Origin: Phytopythium helicoides
Taxonomy: Eukaryota; Oomycota; Peronosporomycetes; Pythiales; Pythiaceae
Direction: 5' to 3'
DNA length: 64,000 nt
Assembly: GCA_024867545.1 (NCBI GenBank)
Contig: JANFNE010000004.1
Span: 434,001 to 498,000 of the forward strand
Shown: positions 20,026-30,205 of the stretch, one piece after another
How positions within the stretch are numbered: the stretch's first letter is position 1
Layout of the letters: every line of letters starts with the position of its first letter
Translations under genes and position numbers: made by a program
Notes under the pieces: model-generated
The model's database searches: none
What the model was told of the DNA's origin: nothing
Seen by the model: only the letters and a program-made list of their open reading frames with translations

Positions 20026-22006
20026 CTAGCTAGGAGGTGGACAACGCGAAAACTTCGTCGGATTGCGAACTCGGTAGCTGCCTGCACCATCTGCGCGCCA
20101 CGAATATCGCTTCATTTTCAATTCGCAAAGCGCGTTGTAATCCCTGGATTTATAGTTGTATATCTCGAAGAACTTTTCAGCGCCAATGCTTTTAACGTCC
20201 TCAGTGAACTGTTGCTCAACTTTGCGTACAGTCGCGATACGTGTAAGGTATGAGTCGTCAACGCTACCATCTTCGCTGTTGCTGGATTCCAGTAGCATAA
20301 CACACAGCCTGTCTAAAAGAATCTGCAATTCGAGGCAAAATGCGCGGTGCAAAATGTCCAGATTCGTGGTGAATGTCAGCCTTGTTCTAGCATACTCACA
20401 ATTGCGCATAGATAGCTTCCAGCGGTTGGTAAAAGACCACTGGTAGATGAATTCATGGTACTTCGAAGCATTCGAATCGATTTTTCAACGTTCATCTGAA
20501 GTTCAGGCCGCTTGCCAGCGAGTTGGCGCCTGAAGAGAACAGACACATGTTGAGGAGTAGCATTAGTTGCTTTCATGTCTTCAGTTGGCAGACGTTCGAT
20601 TTGGAGCAGCACGTTGGAATATTCATCTTCTTTGACCCATTCAGTGTTTGTTGCGACAGCCACATCGACCTGGGAAATTCGTATGGGTGTGGTACCAATG
20701 CACTCTGGAAGAATTTCTTCCCAGCAAGTAGCGACGATTGCTTCTGTGAGATTTGCAAGTTTTGCCAGGACTTTGCTCGAAGGTACGGGAACGACTAGTA
20801 GCGAGGTCTTTGCGCTCAAGCAGTAATCCACAACCCGGTCATCAACATGTCCGCCCACAAACACAACTTGAATCAGATCCCATGGTGACTCTTGGCGACC
20901 CAGCTTCTCTTGTAGTGCAGGTGACAGCGACAAATCTCCATCTAGAATAACAGCACCGACAAATACAGATTGTTTGCTGCTATGCAGGCATTGGATTTGC
21001 TGAGAGTGGGTAGATAACTCCAGTGGCACGATAATCCCTCCATACACTCTCGAGCTTAAATGAGTGGAGCAGCCACCGTGAAAACTATAGACGGTGAGTA
21101 GATCATCCAGTGCATCGACATTTGAAGCCTCTTCTCCAATAGAAGCAAGTATATCAACAGCAAGCGCGGCTGAAAGATTACAATCTTCACTGCACCAACA
21201 TAATAAGTGTTGATAGTGAGTGTGACAGCAATTTTGTAAATGATCGCGCCATCACGTACTTCTCAAAGAGCACACGAGCAAGCGCTTCAAGCTTGGTCCG
21301 ATAAGATAGTCGGTCAAAGTCCGGGATCACCACGTCGAGTGGGAGCCACATTTGGCTGAGCAACTAACCACAGTATACTGGTGAGAGCTCCATTTTCAGC
21401 AAAGAGCCTGATCAAACGTACATTGACAGCGAGCGCTTCAGCGTGGTCTAGTCCATCCAAGATCAAAGAACTAATGCGCAGAACACAGTCCAGCGAAAAT
21501 TGGTGTCAGTTTGGCTACGAGTTGTCTAAAAATTTGGACAACCTACCGTTGATTTCCTTGATGGAGGAGATCAAGTACGGCCTCAGCCAGGACTCCAGAC
21601 AGGTTCGCAATCGTTCCGCATCCCTTGCAATTGAAGCATATCGTACTTCAGTCACTAAACAGTCAATGCTCTTCCTCCAACTTTTGCAACCTACTCCCCC
21701 AAACTCTTGGCGCTGCTCCTCTAGAGTACGGATCAAAATTGCACCAGCTGCATTCTCGCTGTACAACGAGCGCACAATGGCAACTGTATCACCAGTGATC
21801 AGATCCTCATCCTCGTCTACGGAGTCTGCAGTACACGTTGATTGTCAGAGCACTGAGCAATTGCGAATCGAGAAAAGCATCGACCTACCAGGGACAATTT
21901 TGCGTGCAAGGCTTGTGCCGTAGATCGACGCTACTGTTCGTGTGATCGCAGCGAGCGATTGCAGGAGAGTACACGCTGACGAGGAGAGTTCCATTCGCTC
22001 TCGCAT
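20026..22006 (-). CDS. MKKS/BBS-type chaperonin-like protein
   Basis: Six exons by my model (22006-21889, 21825-21543, 21470-21422, 21363-21260, 21189-20400, 20322-20026) sum to 546 residues in frame. The middle boundaries are less sure: the 21543 donor is weak, and reading across 21364-21421 instead of splicing would need a frameshift. Group II chaperonin-like layout: AITRTVASIYGTSLARKIVP near the N-terminus, an apical-type region (VVFVGGHVDDRVVDYCLSAK, TSLLVVPVPSS), then VSVLFRR...MNVEKSIRMLRSTMNSS, comparable to the equatorial return of CCT subunits (GAG-type loop replaced by TAGSY). The ATPase motifs of true chaperonins (GDGTT) are absent, as in MKKS/BBS10/BBS12, which assemble the BBSome in cilia. 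I cannot decide which of the three it is. Confidence 0.62.
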
Positions 22007-22150
22007 GATCGTTTGCTCTGATGTTGTTGACCTGCGTATCTTTGGTTGTGCCCCCACCCGAACCGCCGCGGCCGCTCGATCCGCATGGTGCCTGCTGGAA
22101 ACAACGCCAACCATTAATCAAAGAAGAAGGAATCACCGCATACGTAAAAC

Positions 22151-22801
22151 ATGCGAGCTCCATCTCACTCCAGCGTAGCCCGACTTGGTGTTCTTGGCTG
22201 TATCTTTGCGTCGATTGCAAACGCTGGAACCGATCAAGGTGTGGGTGTGCCTGCAAATGCCAATGTGATCACACACGCAGAACCTGAAAATGGTGATCCG
22301 GCAACCAACTTGCTTGGCGGTAAAGAGTTCTTCGTGTGCAACTCGCTTGTCGATGGCATGGACGGCCACTATGTCTTGTATGAAGACGCGACAGCTGGAG
22401 CTGATCAAGGAGTGCCAGTGTTTGCTCGTAAAGACGACGAAGACGAAGGGGTTCAACCTGGAAAGGCTGTCGCCACCATCGCAGGCGAAAAACCGAGTGA
22501 GCACGATTTTCGGTTGATGCGACGCAACGGGTTTTGGATGTTCGTGGACGTGGCTCCCTGGCCTCCGACGACGCTCTTCAGATGTGACCCAACCAAGAAC
22601 CACATTACTGGGGTGGACTCTGCTGAAGCATGCGGCATGAATCTCCCCATGGCCCCGCTGTTGGGATACTCACCGGTGGACTCCACACACCAAACGACCC
22701 ACCTTTCACTGCATCTAGATGGGTGTGAGGAGAATGACTCGCCACACCATCAAGTTGTCATGACGCAGGCTAATTTGTCCGACAGCAAGGACGAGCTCTG
22801 A
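22151..22801 (+). CDS. Orphan ER-lumen protein with KDEL retention signal
   Basis: 216 residues, one exon. The N-terminus is a signal peptide (basic start, hydrophobic RLGVLGCIFASIANA, likely cut after ANA). The last four residues are KDEL, the canonical ER-retrieval signal, so the protein should reside in the ER lumen. Between them lie several Cys (CNSLVD, FRCDPT, EACGMN, DGCEEN) that could form disulphides, and a Trp-rich centre (NGFWMFVDVAPWPPT). I recognise no thioredoxin, DnaJ, PPIase or lectin domain, so function is open. It is divergent from the MKKS-like gene, 144 bp apart. Confidence 0.78.
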   Translation: MRAPSHSSVARLGVLGCIFASIANAGTDQGVGVPANANVITHAEPENGDPATNLLGGKEFFVCNSLVDGMDGHYVLYEDATAGADQGVPVFARKDDEDEGVQPGKAVATIAGEKPSEHDFRLMRRNGFWMFVDVAPWPPTTLFRCDPTKNHITGVDSAEACGMNLPMAPLLGYSPVDSTHQTTHLSLHLDGCEENDSPHHQVVMTQANLSDSKDEL

Positions 22802-22903
22802 AGCTTAGCGGTCCTTTTCGGAAGAGATAAGGAGAGTGAAAACTAGTGTGGAATGATTTCTTTGGAGCTTCAAAAGACCAAATAGGACTTTGATGCCATT
22901 AGT

Positions 22904-22962
22904 GATCGAGCTTGCGCGTGAAGACACGGACACCGCCCGTGTCTCCACGCGCAAGCTCGATC
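22904..22962. repeat. Near-perfect hairpin, 28-nt arms
   Basis: The left arm 22904-22931 (GATCGAGCTTGCGCGTG...) is the reverse complement of the right arm 22935-22962, with two mismatches and a 3-nt loop. GC-rich and very stable as RNA. It lies 102 bp after the KDEL gene and before the small membrane protein gene. It could be a transcript-end structure, a leader hairpin or a miniature inverted element; no flanking target-site duplication is obvious. Confidence 0.8.
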
Positions 22963-23209
22963 GCTACAACCTCACATATCCGCCACCGTCTCAATTCTTG
23001 CCCTTGCATCACTACTCCCACCTCCACCACCGATATCTCCTCAACCAAACGAACTTCTACTAAGCTGCCTTCACGTCTCGCTAAGACCATGTTCTCGCGC
23101 TTTCTCGGTATCAATCAAGCCACGCGACCATCATCATTTCACTCTGGCTTCAAAAAGGCGTGGCTGTCTACCAAAGATCCAACCGTCACCTTCGAGCAGC
23201 CAAGTCGCC

Positions 23210-23704
23210 ATGGCCGCTATCCGACTCGGTGCTCTTCTGGGCTGCGTGCTGCTCGCAGACGCGCTGCTGGTCATAGAGAGCGCCGCCTTTACTTTCTACG
23301 CATTCGACGCTTTCTTCGCTCGCGCGTCCGCTGGTTCCGCTCGTTCGCCGGCAGAAGTCGCGCTGGGTATCTACCTCGTCGGCCAATCGGTCTGCGCGCT
23401 GTCGTTCGCTGGCGGCGCCATGCTCAAGCGCGAGCGGTTCGTGCTGGCCAACCGCGACCTGCTCATCTCTAATTCACTCGCGTTGTACGTGAGCGCGGCC
23501 GCGTTCTTCATCACCGACGACAGCAAGTTCGACCACGCTTTCTTCGGCGTGATCTCGCTCATTGCGGCGCTCATTGCGTCTGCAGGATCCAAAGCGTGCG
23601 AGGCGCTCGCGTTCGTGCTGCGAGGACTGAGCGAGCTGCCAGCAGGGCCGATGGACAACGCATCATCGAAAAGGAACTTCTCGCACGGCAAGATTCGTGT
23701 GTGA
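23210..23704 (+). CDS. Small four-helix membrane protein, unknown
   Basis: 164 residues with four hydrophobic segments: LGALLGCVLLADALLVIES, ALGIYLVGQSVCALSFAGG, LLISNSLALYVSAAAFFI and FFGVISLIAALIASAG. The tail is short and basic (SSKRNFSHGKIRV), suggesting the C-terminus is cytosolic. The pattern is loosely like MARVEL/tetraspan proteins but lacks the Cys pair of the cluster at 38.8-44.5 kb. A different frame upstream (from 23091) begins MFSRFLGINQ and could be a mitochondrial leader, but it does not join this frame without a shift, so the start at 23210 is kept. Function unknown. Confidence 0.65.
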   Translation: MAAIRLGALLGCVLLADALLVIESAAFTFYAFDAFFARASAGSARSPAEVALGIYLVGQSVCALSFAGGAMLKRERFVLANRDLLISNSLALYVSAAAFFITDDSKFDHAFFGVISLIAALIASAGSKACEALAFVLRGLSELPAGPMDNASSKRNFSHGKIRV

Positions 23705-23832
23705 GCGAGGATGAAGGCGCTTCATGAAGATTCTGTAAGTTGAAAAGATTGTGATCGATAGCGATGAATCAACATTTTGTGAGCCGATGCTGTTGCAGAT
23801 CGGAAAAGCGACCGCCCTCACACTCGTGTTGC

Positions 23833-25623
23833 CTACTTTTTCCAAGCGGGCATCGTCATGTGCGCTCCGCGACCGCGACCGCCAGCTCCGGTTGGAGCAG
23901 CGCCATTGTCAGCGCCAAAGGAGAACGTTGCGCCGTCCATGCTTGTGTCTGCTGAAAACCCAGCGCCGATACCAGCAACACTAGGCGGCGAGTTGACGCC
24001 ATAGTTTTCGCCGTAGAACTCGTTGACTAGTGCAGCCGCCCAGCGCGAGAGGTGCTCTTCGTTTGACTCGTACTGCACTGCCTCGAGGGCGTCAATGCCC
24101 TCAAGCGACTCGACGAGAGCATCTCCACGAGGCGCTACGCGGAGCACGTTCTCGATAAAGCGCAATGAGTTGCCGACGACTGCAACATCAGCGACAGTCA
24201 GCAGTGGCAAAAAGCCGGGTAGAACGTCGAGCTTAAGCACTTGATCAAGGTGTGCAGGGCTAGTCAGCGCGATGTTCGTCAGTGTAAACGCCACTTCGCG
24301 CTTGACTTCAAAAGCACTGTTGTGAAAATGATACGCCAGGAGCGGCAAGAACTGAGCCTGAACGATGCGCTCGACCACACGAGCGTCCAGAGCTGCAAGG
24401 TTTGACAGCACCCACGCGGATTCCGACGAAAGGTGTGCATTCGACGTGGGGATGTTGGCATCAGCACCGGCAGCAACAGTGCCGGCTTGGAGGAACTCGA
24501 ACACTTTCGGCAGGAATGGCGAATCAACACGCAGCAGGCGCTCCACGTACGGCATTTGCCACTCGTCAGTGTGGTGATCCATCGATCCACAGCAAATGTT
24601 GCCGAAAACTCGCAAGGTAGGCGTTAACAGCAAATCGTTCGCAGTCGCGAAGTACGGTAGCAGCCACTCCACTAGACCATTCTCGAGAAGAAGCTTGAGG
24701 CACTCTTCATCCTTGGCGGTGAGGAAGCTCAACAGCCAGGCCACCTCAACAACAGTTCCCTCATTGAACGAGTGAACCGAGCCTTGCACAAGTCCTGCTG
24801 CAAGAACGGGAACGATGCCAGTTTCGACGAATGGCTTGGTCGGCGTCTCGTGACCGCGCGCGAGGTTCGATAGCGCCCACGCACACAGCTTGGCAAGCTC
24901 AGGCGCGGCTGTCGCGCTCTGGCTGAGCTGCTGAACCAGTGGGCGCACTGCACCATTCGCGATGAGCTGTTGACGGAACTCCTCGCAGTCGGCAGCAATG
25001 TTTCCAAGCACCCAAGCCGCATGCTCGGCGAGAGTACCGCCGTTCTCAAGGAACTGCAATAAGCGCGGGACCGCTGGCAGCACAAGCTTGGTATGCTCGT
25101 ACTGTCCGCTGGCAATATTTGTCAGGCACCACAAGATCTCGCGGTAGACCTCTCCGCCTGTGCGCGTGGCACTCGCGAGCGGTGAGGCCGAGTTGAGCAG
25201 GTTGACCATGATGGGCACGATCTGCGCCACTCCACCCCGCGTTCACCATGAGCACCTCGCCGGCACGAATACAGCAACAGCAGGCAGCACTGCACGCACC
25301 CCGGACTCGATGATGGTCTCGACGAGCTCGTAGTCGTGCTCGTGCGTGGCGAGCAGCACGCGAATCTCCTTGAGCACCTGGAAGCGCTCCTGGTGGTTGT
25401 CCGACCCGGCGTCGGCCAGGATGCGCACCAGCTCGCCAATGTCGCGGCCCGTGAGCGGCGTGTCGTCGCTCGACATGAGCCGGCGGCGCTTGGTCTGCAC
25501 GGCCTCGCGCCGCTTGTCCTTGCGCACCTGCGTCGTCACGCGCGAGCGCCGCGCCTTGAGCGCGCGCGACTCGGCGGCTGCGTCGTGCTTCTTGAGCGAG
25601 TTGCGCGGGGTCGTGCGCGCCAT
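23833..25623 (-). CDS. Importin subunit alpha (karyopherin alpha)
   Basis: Exons 25623-25300 and 25221-23833 (78-nt intron) give 570 residues. The intron placement joins ETIIESG to IVPIMVNLL exactly as the family requires. The N-terminal IBB domain is Arg/Lys-rich (SRVTTQVRKDKRREAVQTKR), which binds importin beta and autoinhibits. It is followed by armadillo repeats with the NLS-binding Trp/Asn ladder (REILWCLTNIASG, AAWVLGNIAADCEEFRQ, LCAWALSNLARG, ESAWVLSNLAALD, VAFTLTNIAL). The tail is Gly-rich (GADNGAAPTGAGGRGRG), a local feature. The adaptor carries classical NLS cargo into the nucleus. The start at 25623 is chosen because it begins right before the IBB domain. Confidence 0.94.
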
Positions 25624-25914
25624 CTCGAGGCTCGCGAGCAGCAGGGGGGAGGAGAAGGAGAGAGCTTCGAGGCGGCCGGCGCTGGTTCCAAAGTGAGCGA
25701 GCCTGGGCTGCAAAAAACTCGCGGCTGGCTTTGGTGGGGTTCAACCACCGCAATGTGTGTGGACCACGTACGAAGGGAAGTTGAAGTGGCGAGCTGGTGA
25801 GGAAACTTGCGGGTCAAGCAAGAGGAAAAGGCGGCGCTGCTTTCTTTTCGAGCGACACTTGCGAACAAGAAGACAAGACGGCAACACAAGAAGACGAGAC
25901 AGCACGAGGACGAT

Positions 25915-27171
25915 ATGAGTGCGCTGCAACTGACAGTCGGCGTTCGAGCGCGGAGGCGGCGGCGAGTGCTGGTGCTCGTGAGGGAAGACGCTGGCAGGCG
26001 CGGACGAGGGCGCAGACACTCGCACATGAACCGTCACGAGCGTCTCCCGGTCGGGGATCGCGATGAGCGCCGAGAGCGCAACGAGGGGAGGACGCTGCAG
26101 CTGGAAATGCAGCATTTAGTGACGGAGACAAGACAAAACCAAGCGGAGATGGCAGCCTCCATTGACAGACTTGTGGCGGAGTCACGGCAGAGCCGAGCGG
26201 AGATGACAGCCTCCATTGACAGACTCGAGTCTTCGATCGACAGGCTGGGTGGTCAAATGCACTCGCTTTCGTTGAGCCAAAAGCACAGCTTTGCAATTTC
26301 CTACATCAGGAGTGACGCGTTAGATATCATTCTTTCGCGGGTCGACCTGCATTGTGTCAGAATCATAGGAAGGACAATTGAGGGAGAACTTCGGTGCCAG
26401 CCGTTTCCCTGGACAAACGCGACCGAACCCAGCCATGCTCCTGAGTACCGAGCGTATTTGAAAGACCATCTGTCCCAGATTTTGAGCACGCATGAGTTTG
26501 ACATCATCCGCGGCGATGGAAACAACACGTTTTTGTCGAAAGATTTTGAGGGCTTAAACTTCTCACTAAACGGGGGCGGCGACTTGCTTTTGGTCCCGAC
26601 TACTACTCACGCGGCTAAATCTGCGGCTGCCAACGAAACAGCTTTGAAAAATGCCACCTCGAAGCTACAGAAAGAACAAACTGACCGCGCAGGTAAACCT
26701 TTACCAAATCCATCATTATATCGTAGGGCTTGTATACAATCGGCGGGGAAAAAGGTTGAGCTGGCCCGAAAAAATTCTGGTCGCCCGACACATTTGAACG
26801 AAGGAGAAGTTCAGCAAGCTATGGCACTCTTCGAGATCAAGAAAGAAGAGCGAGGTTTCGACCAGCAAGCTGAAAGCCAAGCCATAGCTCAACTGATTGC
26901 GTTGGACGCAAAAACTCGTTACCCGGTATTTGTGCTTCTCACGGATCTATGCGGACGCTGGGACTTTTATTGGCTTGGCCAGAATCGCGAAGTCTGCATT
27001 CTGGAGATTCGAGACCTATATTCAGGCATTGAAGTCCTCAGAACTATGGTTGACGTGTTTTTGCGCCGTGATCACATTGAGCTACCGACTAGAATCGCTG
27101 CATATCTCCATCCGCAGATGACAGAAGCTGAACGTCGTGCACTAGTTCCACGCAAGGTCAACTCAATGTGA
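25915..27171 (+). CDS. PD-(D/E)XK nuclease-like accessory protein (Crinkler-type C-terminus)
   Basis: 418 residues from the ATG at 25915; an ATG at 26026 is a possible later start. An Arg-rich N-terminus (residues 9-32) is followed by a coiled coil with a duplicated 18-residue unit, then a globular part. Near residue 223 GGGDLLLVP supplies an Asp, and near 307 FEIKKEE supplies the E-x-K. QAIAQLIALDAKTRYPVFVL and LTDLCGRWDFYWLGQ follow, with the Q-x-x-x-Q helix and the strand-turn typical of restriction-endonuclease-like folds seen in oomycete Crinkler C-terminal domains. No signal peptide and no LFLAK motif are visible. Catalytic competence is unproven. Codon use is less GC-biased than the neighbours from about 26300, hinting at a different history. 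Confidence 0.55.
   Translation: MSALQLTVGVRARRRRRVLVLVREDAGRRGRGRRHSHMNRHERLPVGDRDERRERNEGRTLQLEMQHLVTETRQNQAEMAASIDRLVAESRQSRAEMTASIDRLESSIDRLGGQMHSLSLSQKHSFAISYIRSDALDIILSRVDLHCVRIIGRTIEGELRCQPFPWTNATEPSHAPEYRAYLKDHLSQILSTHEFDIIRGDGNNTFLSKDFEGLNFSLNGGGDLLLVPTTTHAAKSAAANETALKNATSKLQKEQTDRAGKPLPNPSLYRRACIQSAGKKVELARKNSGRPTHLNEGEVQQAMALFEIKKEERGFDQQAESQAIAQLIALDAKTRYPVFVLLTDLCGRWDFYWLGQNREVCILEIRDLYSGIEVLRTMVDVFLRRDHIELPTRIAAYLHPQMTEAERRALVPRKVNSM
26125..26232 (+). repeat. Tandem 54-nt coding repeat (two units)
   Basis: Units 26125-26178 and 26179-26232 encode ETRQNQAEMAASIDRLVA and ESRQSRAEMTASIDRLES. They extend the coiled coil of the nuclease-like protein by duplication; copy number could vary between strains. 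Confidence 0.85.
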
Positions 27172-27519
27172 TTGTCAAGATTCCATAGCGTCCAATCTTA
27201 ACCTCGTCGTTGAAGACGCACTCGAAGGTACGTTTTGTGATGAATGGATACAATAGCATTGATTCGAATAACATCGATGTACGAAGCAGATGAAACTCGT
27301 GGACCCTTCAGTTGAAGGAGAGCGCAAACTTCTCGAAGCGCTAATCTGAATCGAGTTTTCTTTTTTTTTTGTTGTATTCATTTGCTCGCGCAAATCTTGA
27401 CAGTCCACAAACAGTTTGCTTCGATTGCAGAATTTCAATCCATGTGCAGAGGATTCGGCTGTGAATAATAGATACACAGGGTTATTGCTAACAAAACCGA
27501 CTTTGATGGTTCCTTATAC
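27172..27519. other. 348-bp AT-rich gap
   Basis: Convergent genes end on either side. A T10 run lies at 27361-27370. No gene or repeat structure seen. Confidence 0.4.
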
Positions 27520-28728
27520 TCAATCTACTCCAACGTCAAGCTCCTCGAGGCTGATATCGTCGTCGTCGCCGCCATCATCAATAACGAAGCTGACGTCGTC
27601 TTCAGACCGCCGAAACCAGTCGTAGCCAAAGAAAGACACGATCTGAACCATCAAATGACTTGGCATGGCAAGTGGTGAGCCTGGATTTGCTCGTAGAGGT
27701 ACTAACAGCAACAGTTTCACGGCCTCACGAAAATGGTCTGGGTAGCACTTATGATACGCTGGGCTCCACACGCGAATCGCTTGTGCAAGTCGGAACTCGA
27801 GGCAGCCCCGTTCTGATCGACTCCGAAACGCGCTAGCATCAGCATTCTGCCACGAACCACGCAGACTTTCCGCGAACGGCGAGCCAAAATACATGTACGT
27901 GCAGCGATTGTCGTCCATGTGGTACTGGAGGAGGTAGTTGACATTGTCGCGAGTCCAGGCACCAGCGAGTACGCACTCTTGCGGAAATAATAGCTCGCGC
28001 GAAGAACCTAACGCCATCCCATCAGGCTTCAGCTTGAAAACAACTTGGCACTCGTACACGTAGCCGTTCTCGCCTATTGTGTGACCATTCAGCACATACA
28101 GTCCCGGCGTCAGCGGGTACAGCGGGTTGTTGACCGGCTCTACTCGATACCCAGCACATGGAGGAGGAGCGAGTCGAAGCTTGAAGTCCTCGCCCTCCGC
28201 ATCCTCCTCCATGGCGTTTTCGAGGTCAATGCACTTGCCAGAGAGCCCGCGTTTGCTCGAAAGCCGGCCAACGCACTTGATGAACTGGGTCGAGTACGGG
28301 TCACGGCACCAGCGCACAAGCTTGAAGTGCACGATGAAGCACTCGTGGTCGCGGTCGTTGCTGGGCTTGTCGGTGCTTACGTCCCCATCATGTCGTCCAG
28401 GCAGAGCTCTTCCGTCGAACGCGAACACCTTGGTCGCGATCGCTGGGTCTGCTTCACCTCCATCATTCCCACCCTCCTCTCCACCGCCACCAGCCAATGC
28501 TTCGTCTCCTGCGACTTCTTCTTCAATGTCTTCCGCATCGAAATCATTCTCAGCAGCTTCCTGATGCAATTGTGTCGTTCCAGCCGCAGTCATCTCGTCA
28601 CCTGCTCGCTCCAGCGGTGCCACGTCCACTGACAGACTGTTGTCGGCAAAGACGCGGAACGTGAAGCGCTGCGGCGCCTCCAGGAACGCGAACGAGCCCT
28701 CACACTCGAACACCTTGACGCAGCTCAT
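27520..28728 (-). CDS. Beta-repeat protein with F-box-like C-terminus (paralogue of 33.0-kb gene)
   Basis: 402 residues, one exon. The N-terminal part is acidic and Gly-rich (EDIEEEVAGDEALAGGGGEE). Residues about 205-300 form a module starting LYPLTPGLYVLNGHTIGENG, with LKPDGMALGSS.ELLFP and GSWQNAD, that recurs three times in the gene at 33.0-35.0 kb. The end (RVWSPAYHKCYPDHFREAVK, LLLLVPLRANP, MPSHLMVQIVSFFGYDWF) matches that gene's end and has the shape of an F-box (LP...I..F...W). A role as an adaptor for ubiquitin ligases is possible but unproven. The C-terminal tail is acidic and Asp-rich. Confidence 0.72.
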   Translation of the reverse strand: MSCVKVFECEGSFAFLEAPQRFTFRVFADNSLSVDVAPLERAGDEMTAAGTTQLHQEAAENDFDAEDIEEEVAGDEALAGGGGEEGGNDGGEADPAIATKVFAFDGRALPGRHDGDVSTDKPSNDRDHECFIVHFKLVRWCRDPYSTQFIKCVGRLSSKRGLSGKCIDLENAMEEDAEGEDFKLRLAPPPCAGYRVEPVNNPLYPLTPGLYVLNGHTIGENGYVYECQVVFKLKPDGMALGSSRELLFPQECVLAGAWTRDNVNYLLQYHMDDNRCTYMYFGSPFAESLRGSWQNADASAFRSRSERGCLEFRLAQAIRVWSPAYHKCYPDHFREAVKLLLLVPLRANPGSPLAMPSHLMVQIVSFFGYDWFRRSEDDVSFVIDDGGDDDDISLEELDVGVD

Positions 28729-29515
28729 GCTCTCGCTGGTCTTGAAGCGCCTCGGGACTCACGGAAGGCAGCGGAGAAGGCCGTGGCGGCGCCACGAGCG
28801 GCGAGCTGCGCGATGTTCTCCTATTGACTCGCGAAGTGGCAGACAGAATGTATTTGGCATTGGTGATTGGTTGAAATATAGATTTGTTGGACAGCGATTG
28901 GTTGTTTACAAGTAGAAAATTTTGATTCGCTGAAAATATGTGATTTACTGCTGTTTGGTTGGCTGAAAAGAGGAGAAGACCGCCAAACGACGCGAGGTGA
29001 TGACCATGACGATGGTGATCGCCATGAAGCTCTGCATTCCTCTCCATCGTTCATGGATACTCGCTATCTTATCAAAGAAAGCAAAGCAAGTGCTTCATGT
29101 ATAGCTCTGTACATGAACAGAAGTCTGAACCTCGAAGCCTAAATGCGCAGGAAACGGCGGCAAGGCCTTTCCAGAGCCCGTGGACATTGCCAGCGACCAG
29201 AATTAGCGTCTGCGGCTGCGAGTCGCCCGTGCCGGCGTTTCCTGCAACGAATGCGACGCTTCAAGTGGCGACTCGTGGATCCATGAAGCGGCGCTCGTTA
29301 TTCCCGTCGCTATGTGCTCTCTGGGCATTTCTCACCCCTCCTTGCTATTGACGATAACGGCCGCAGTCCAGCCTGGAAGCAGCCGTCGTGAGGAGCCGCC
29401 CAAGCCGTTATCGCCTCGCGACCGCATTTCCAAAGCTGCACAACGCGAACGGAGCACCAACACGTCAGTCGACTCGCGATTCCGACTCTAGGCACCTGCA
29501 CAACCTCCAAGAAGA
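28729..29515. other. 787-bp divergent intergenic region with CCAAT boxes
   Basis: The AT-rich centre carries GATTGGTTG at 28865 and 28893 and TTGGTTGGCTG near 28955; their complements are CCAAT-type boxes pointing to the 27.5-kb gene. The right half leads to the EGF-like gene. No gene seen. Confidence 0.45.
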
Positions 29516-30205
29516 ATGTTGGGCGCCTCGAAAGTTGCTCTGCTCACCCTCGGCTTGCTGGGATTCGTCTCGTTCCAGTATGCAGACGCGTACTGCCCGA
29601 ATGGCTGCAATGCGCAGGGCACCTGTGGTAAGAACGACAAGTGCACGTGCTACCTGCGGCAGGATGAGGGCGAGTCTGTCAACTACCCGGCATACATCGG
29701 TCCCGACTGCTCCATGCGGACATGCCCGTTTGGCGCTGCGTGGGTAGCAGTGCCCAAGCCTGTCAGCGACGTCACTCTGACTGTAGGTCATCACAAAACG
29801 GAGTGCTCCAATCGAGGGCTGTGCGACTACGGGTCGGGCGTGTGCGATTGCTTCCCGGGCTATGAGGGCAAGGCGTGTGAGCGTACGGTGTGCCCGAACA
29901 ACTGCAACGGCCGTGGTGTCTGCATGACCTTAGCTGCACTCATTGCGAACGCACCAATCGCTCGTTCTGCATATGCAGCGTGGGACGCTAATAAGCACAT
30001 GGGTTGCTACTGTGATCTCGGATACCGCGGGCCTGACTGCTCACTCAAGGAATGCCCAAGTGGAAACGACGTGCTGCTCGCTTTTGGAAAAGATCAGGGT
30101 CGCGACTGCGGTGGTCGTGGCCGCTGCAACTACGAGGCTGGCGAGTGCGAGTGTTTCCCGGGTTACTACGGCACGACGTGCGACTCGCAGACGACGGTCG
30201 GCTGA
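29516..30205 (+). CDS. Secreted EGF/teneurin-like cysteine-rich protein
   Basis: 229 residues with a clear signal peptide (VALLTLGLLGFVSFQYADA, cut after ADA). The mature part is built of EGF-like Cys modules: CPNGCNAQGTCGKNDKCTCY, then CSNRGLCDYGSGVCDCFPGY, CPNNCNGRGVCM...CYCDLGY and CGGRGRCNYEAGECECFPGY. The C-x-C-x(2)-G-Y/F ends are typical of EGF/tenascin repeats. No membrane anchor follows, so it is probably secreted or wall-associated. Similar proteins occur in oomycetes; the partner is unknown. Confidence 0.85.
   Translation: MLGASKVALLTLGLLGFVSFQYADAYCPNGCNAQGTCGKNDKCTCYLRQDEGESVNYPAYIGPDCSMRTCPFGAAWVAVPKPVSDVTLTVGHHKTECSNRGLCDYGSGVCDCFPGYEGKACERTVCPNNCNGRGVCMTLAALIANAPIARSAYAAWDANKHMGCYCDLGYRGPDCSLKECPSGNDVLLAFGKDQGRDCGGRGRCNYEAGECECFPGYYGTTCDSQTTVG

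Noticed and set aside
22912..23200. Open frame over the hairpin beginning MRVKTRTPPVS
   Set aside because: Start is not an ATG context, the hairpin lies inside it, and the frame runs out of phase with the membrane protein gene at 23210. A mitochondrial leader from 23091 is possible but not supportable.
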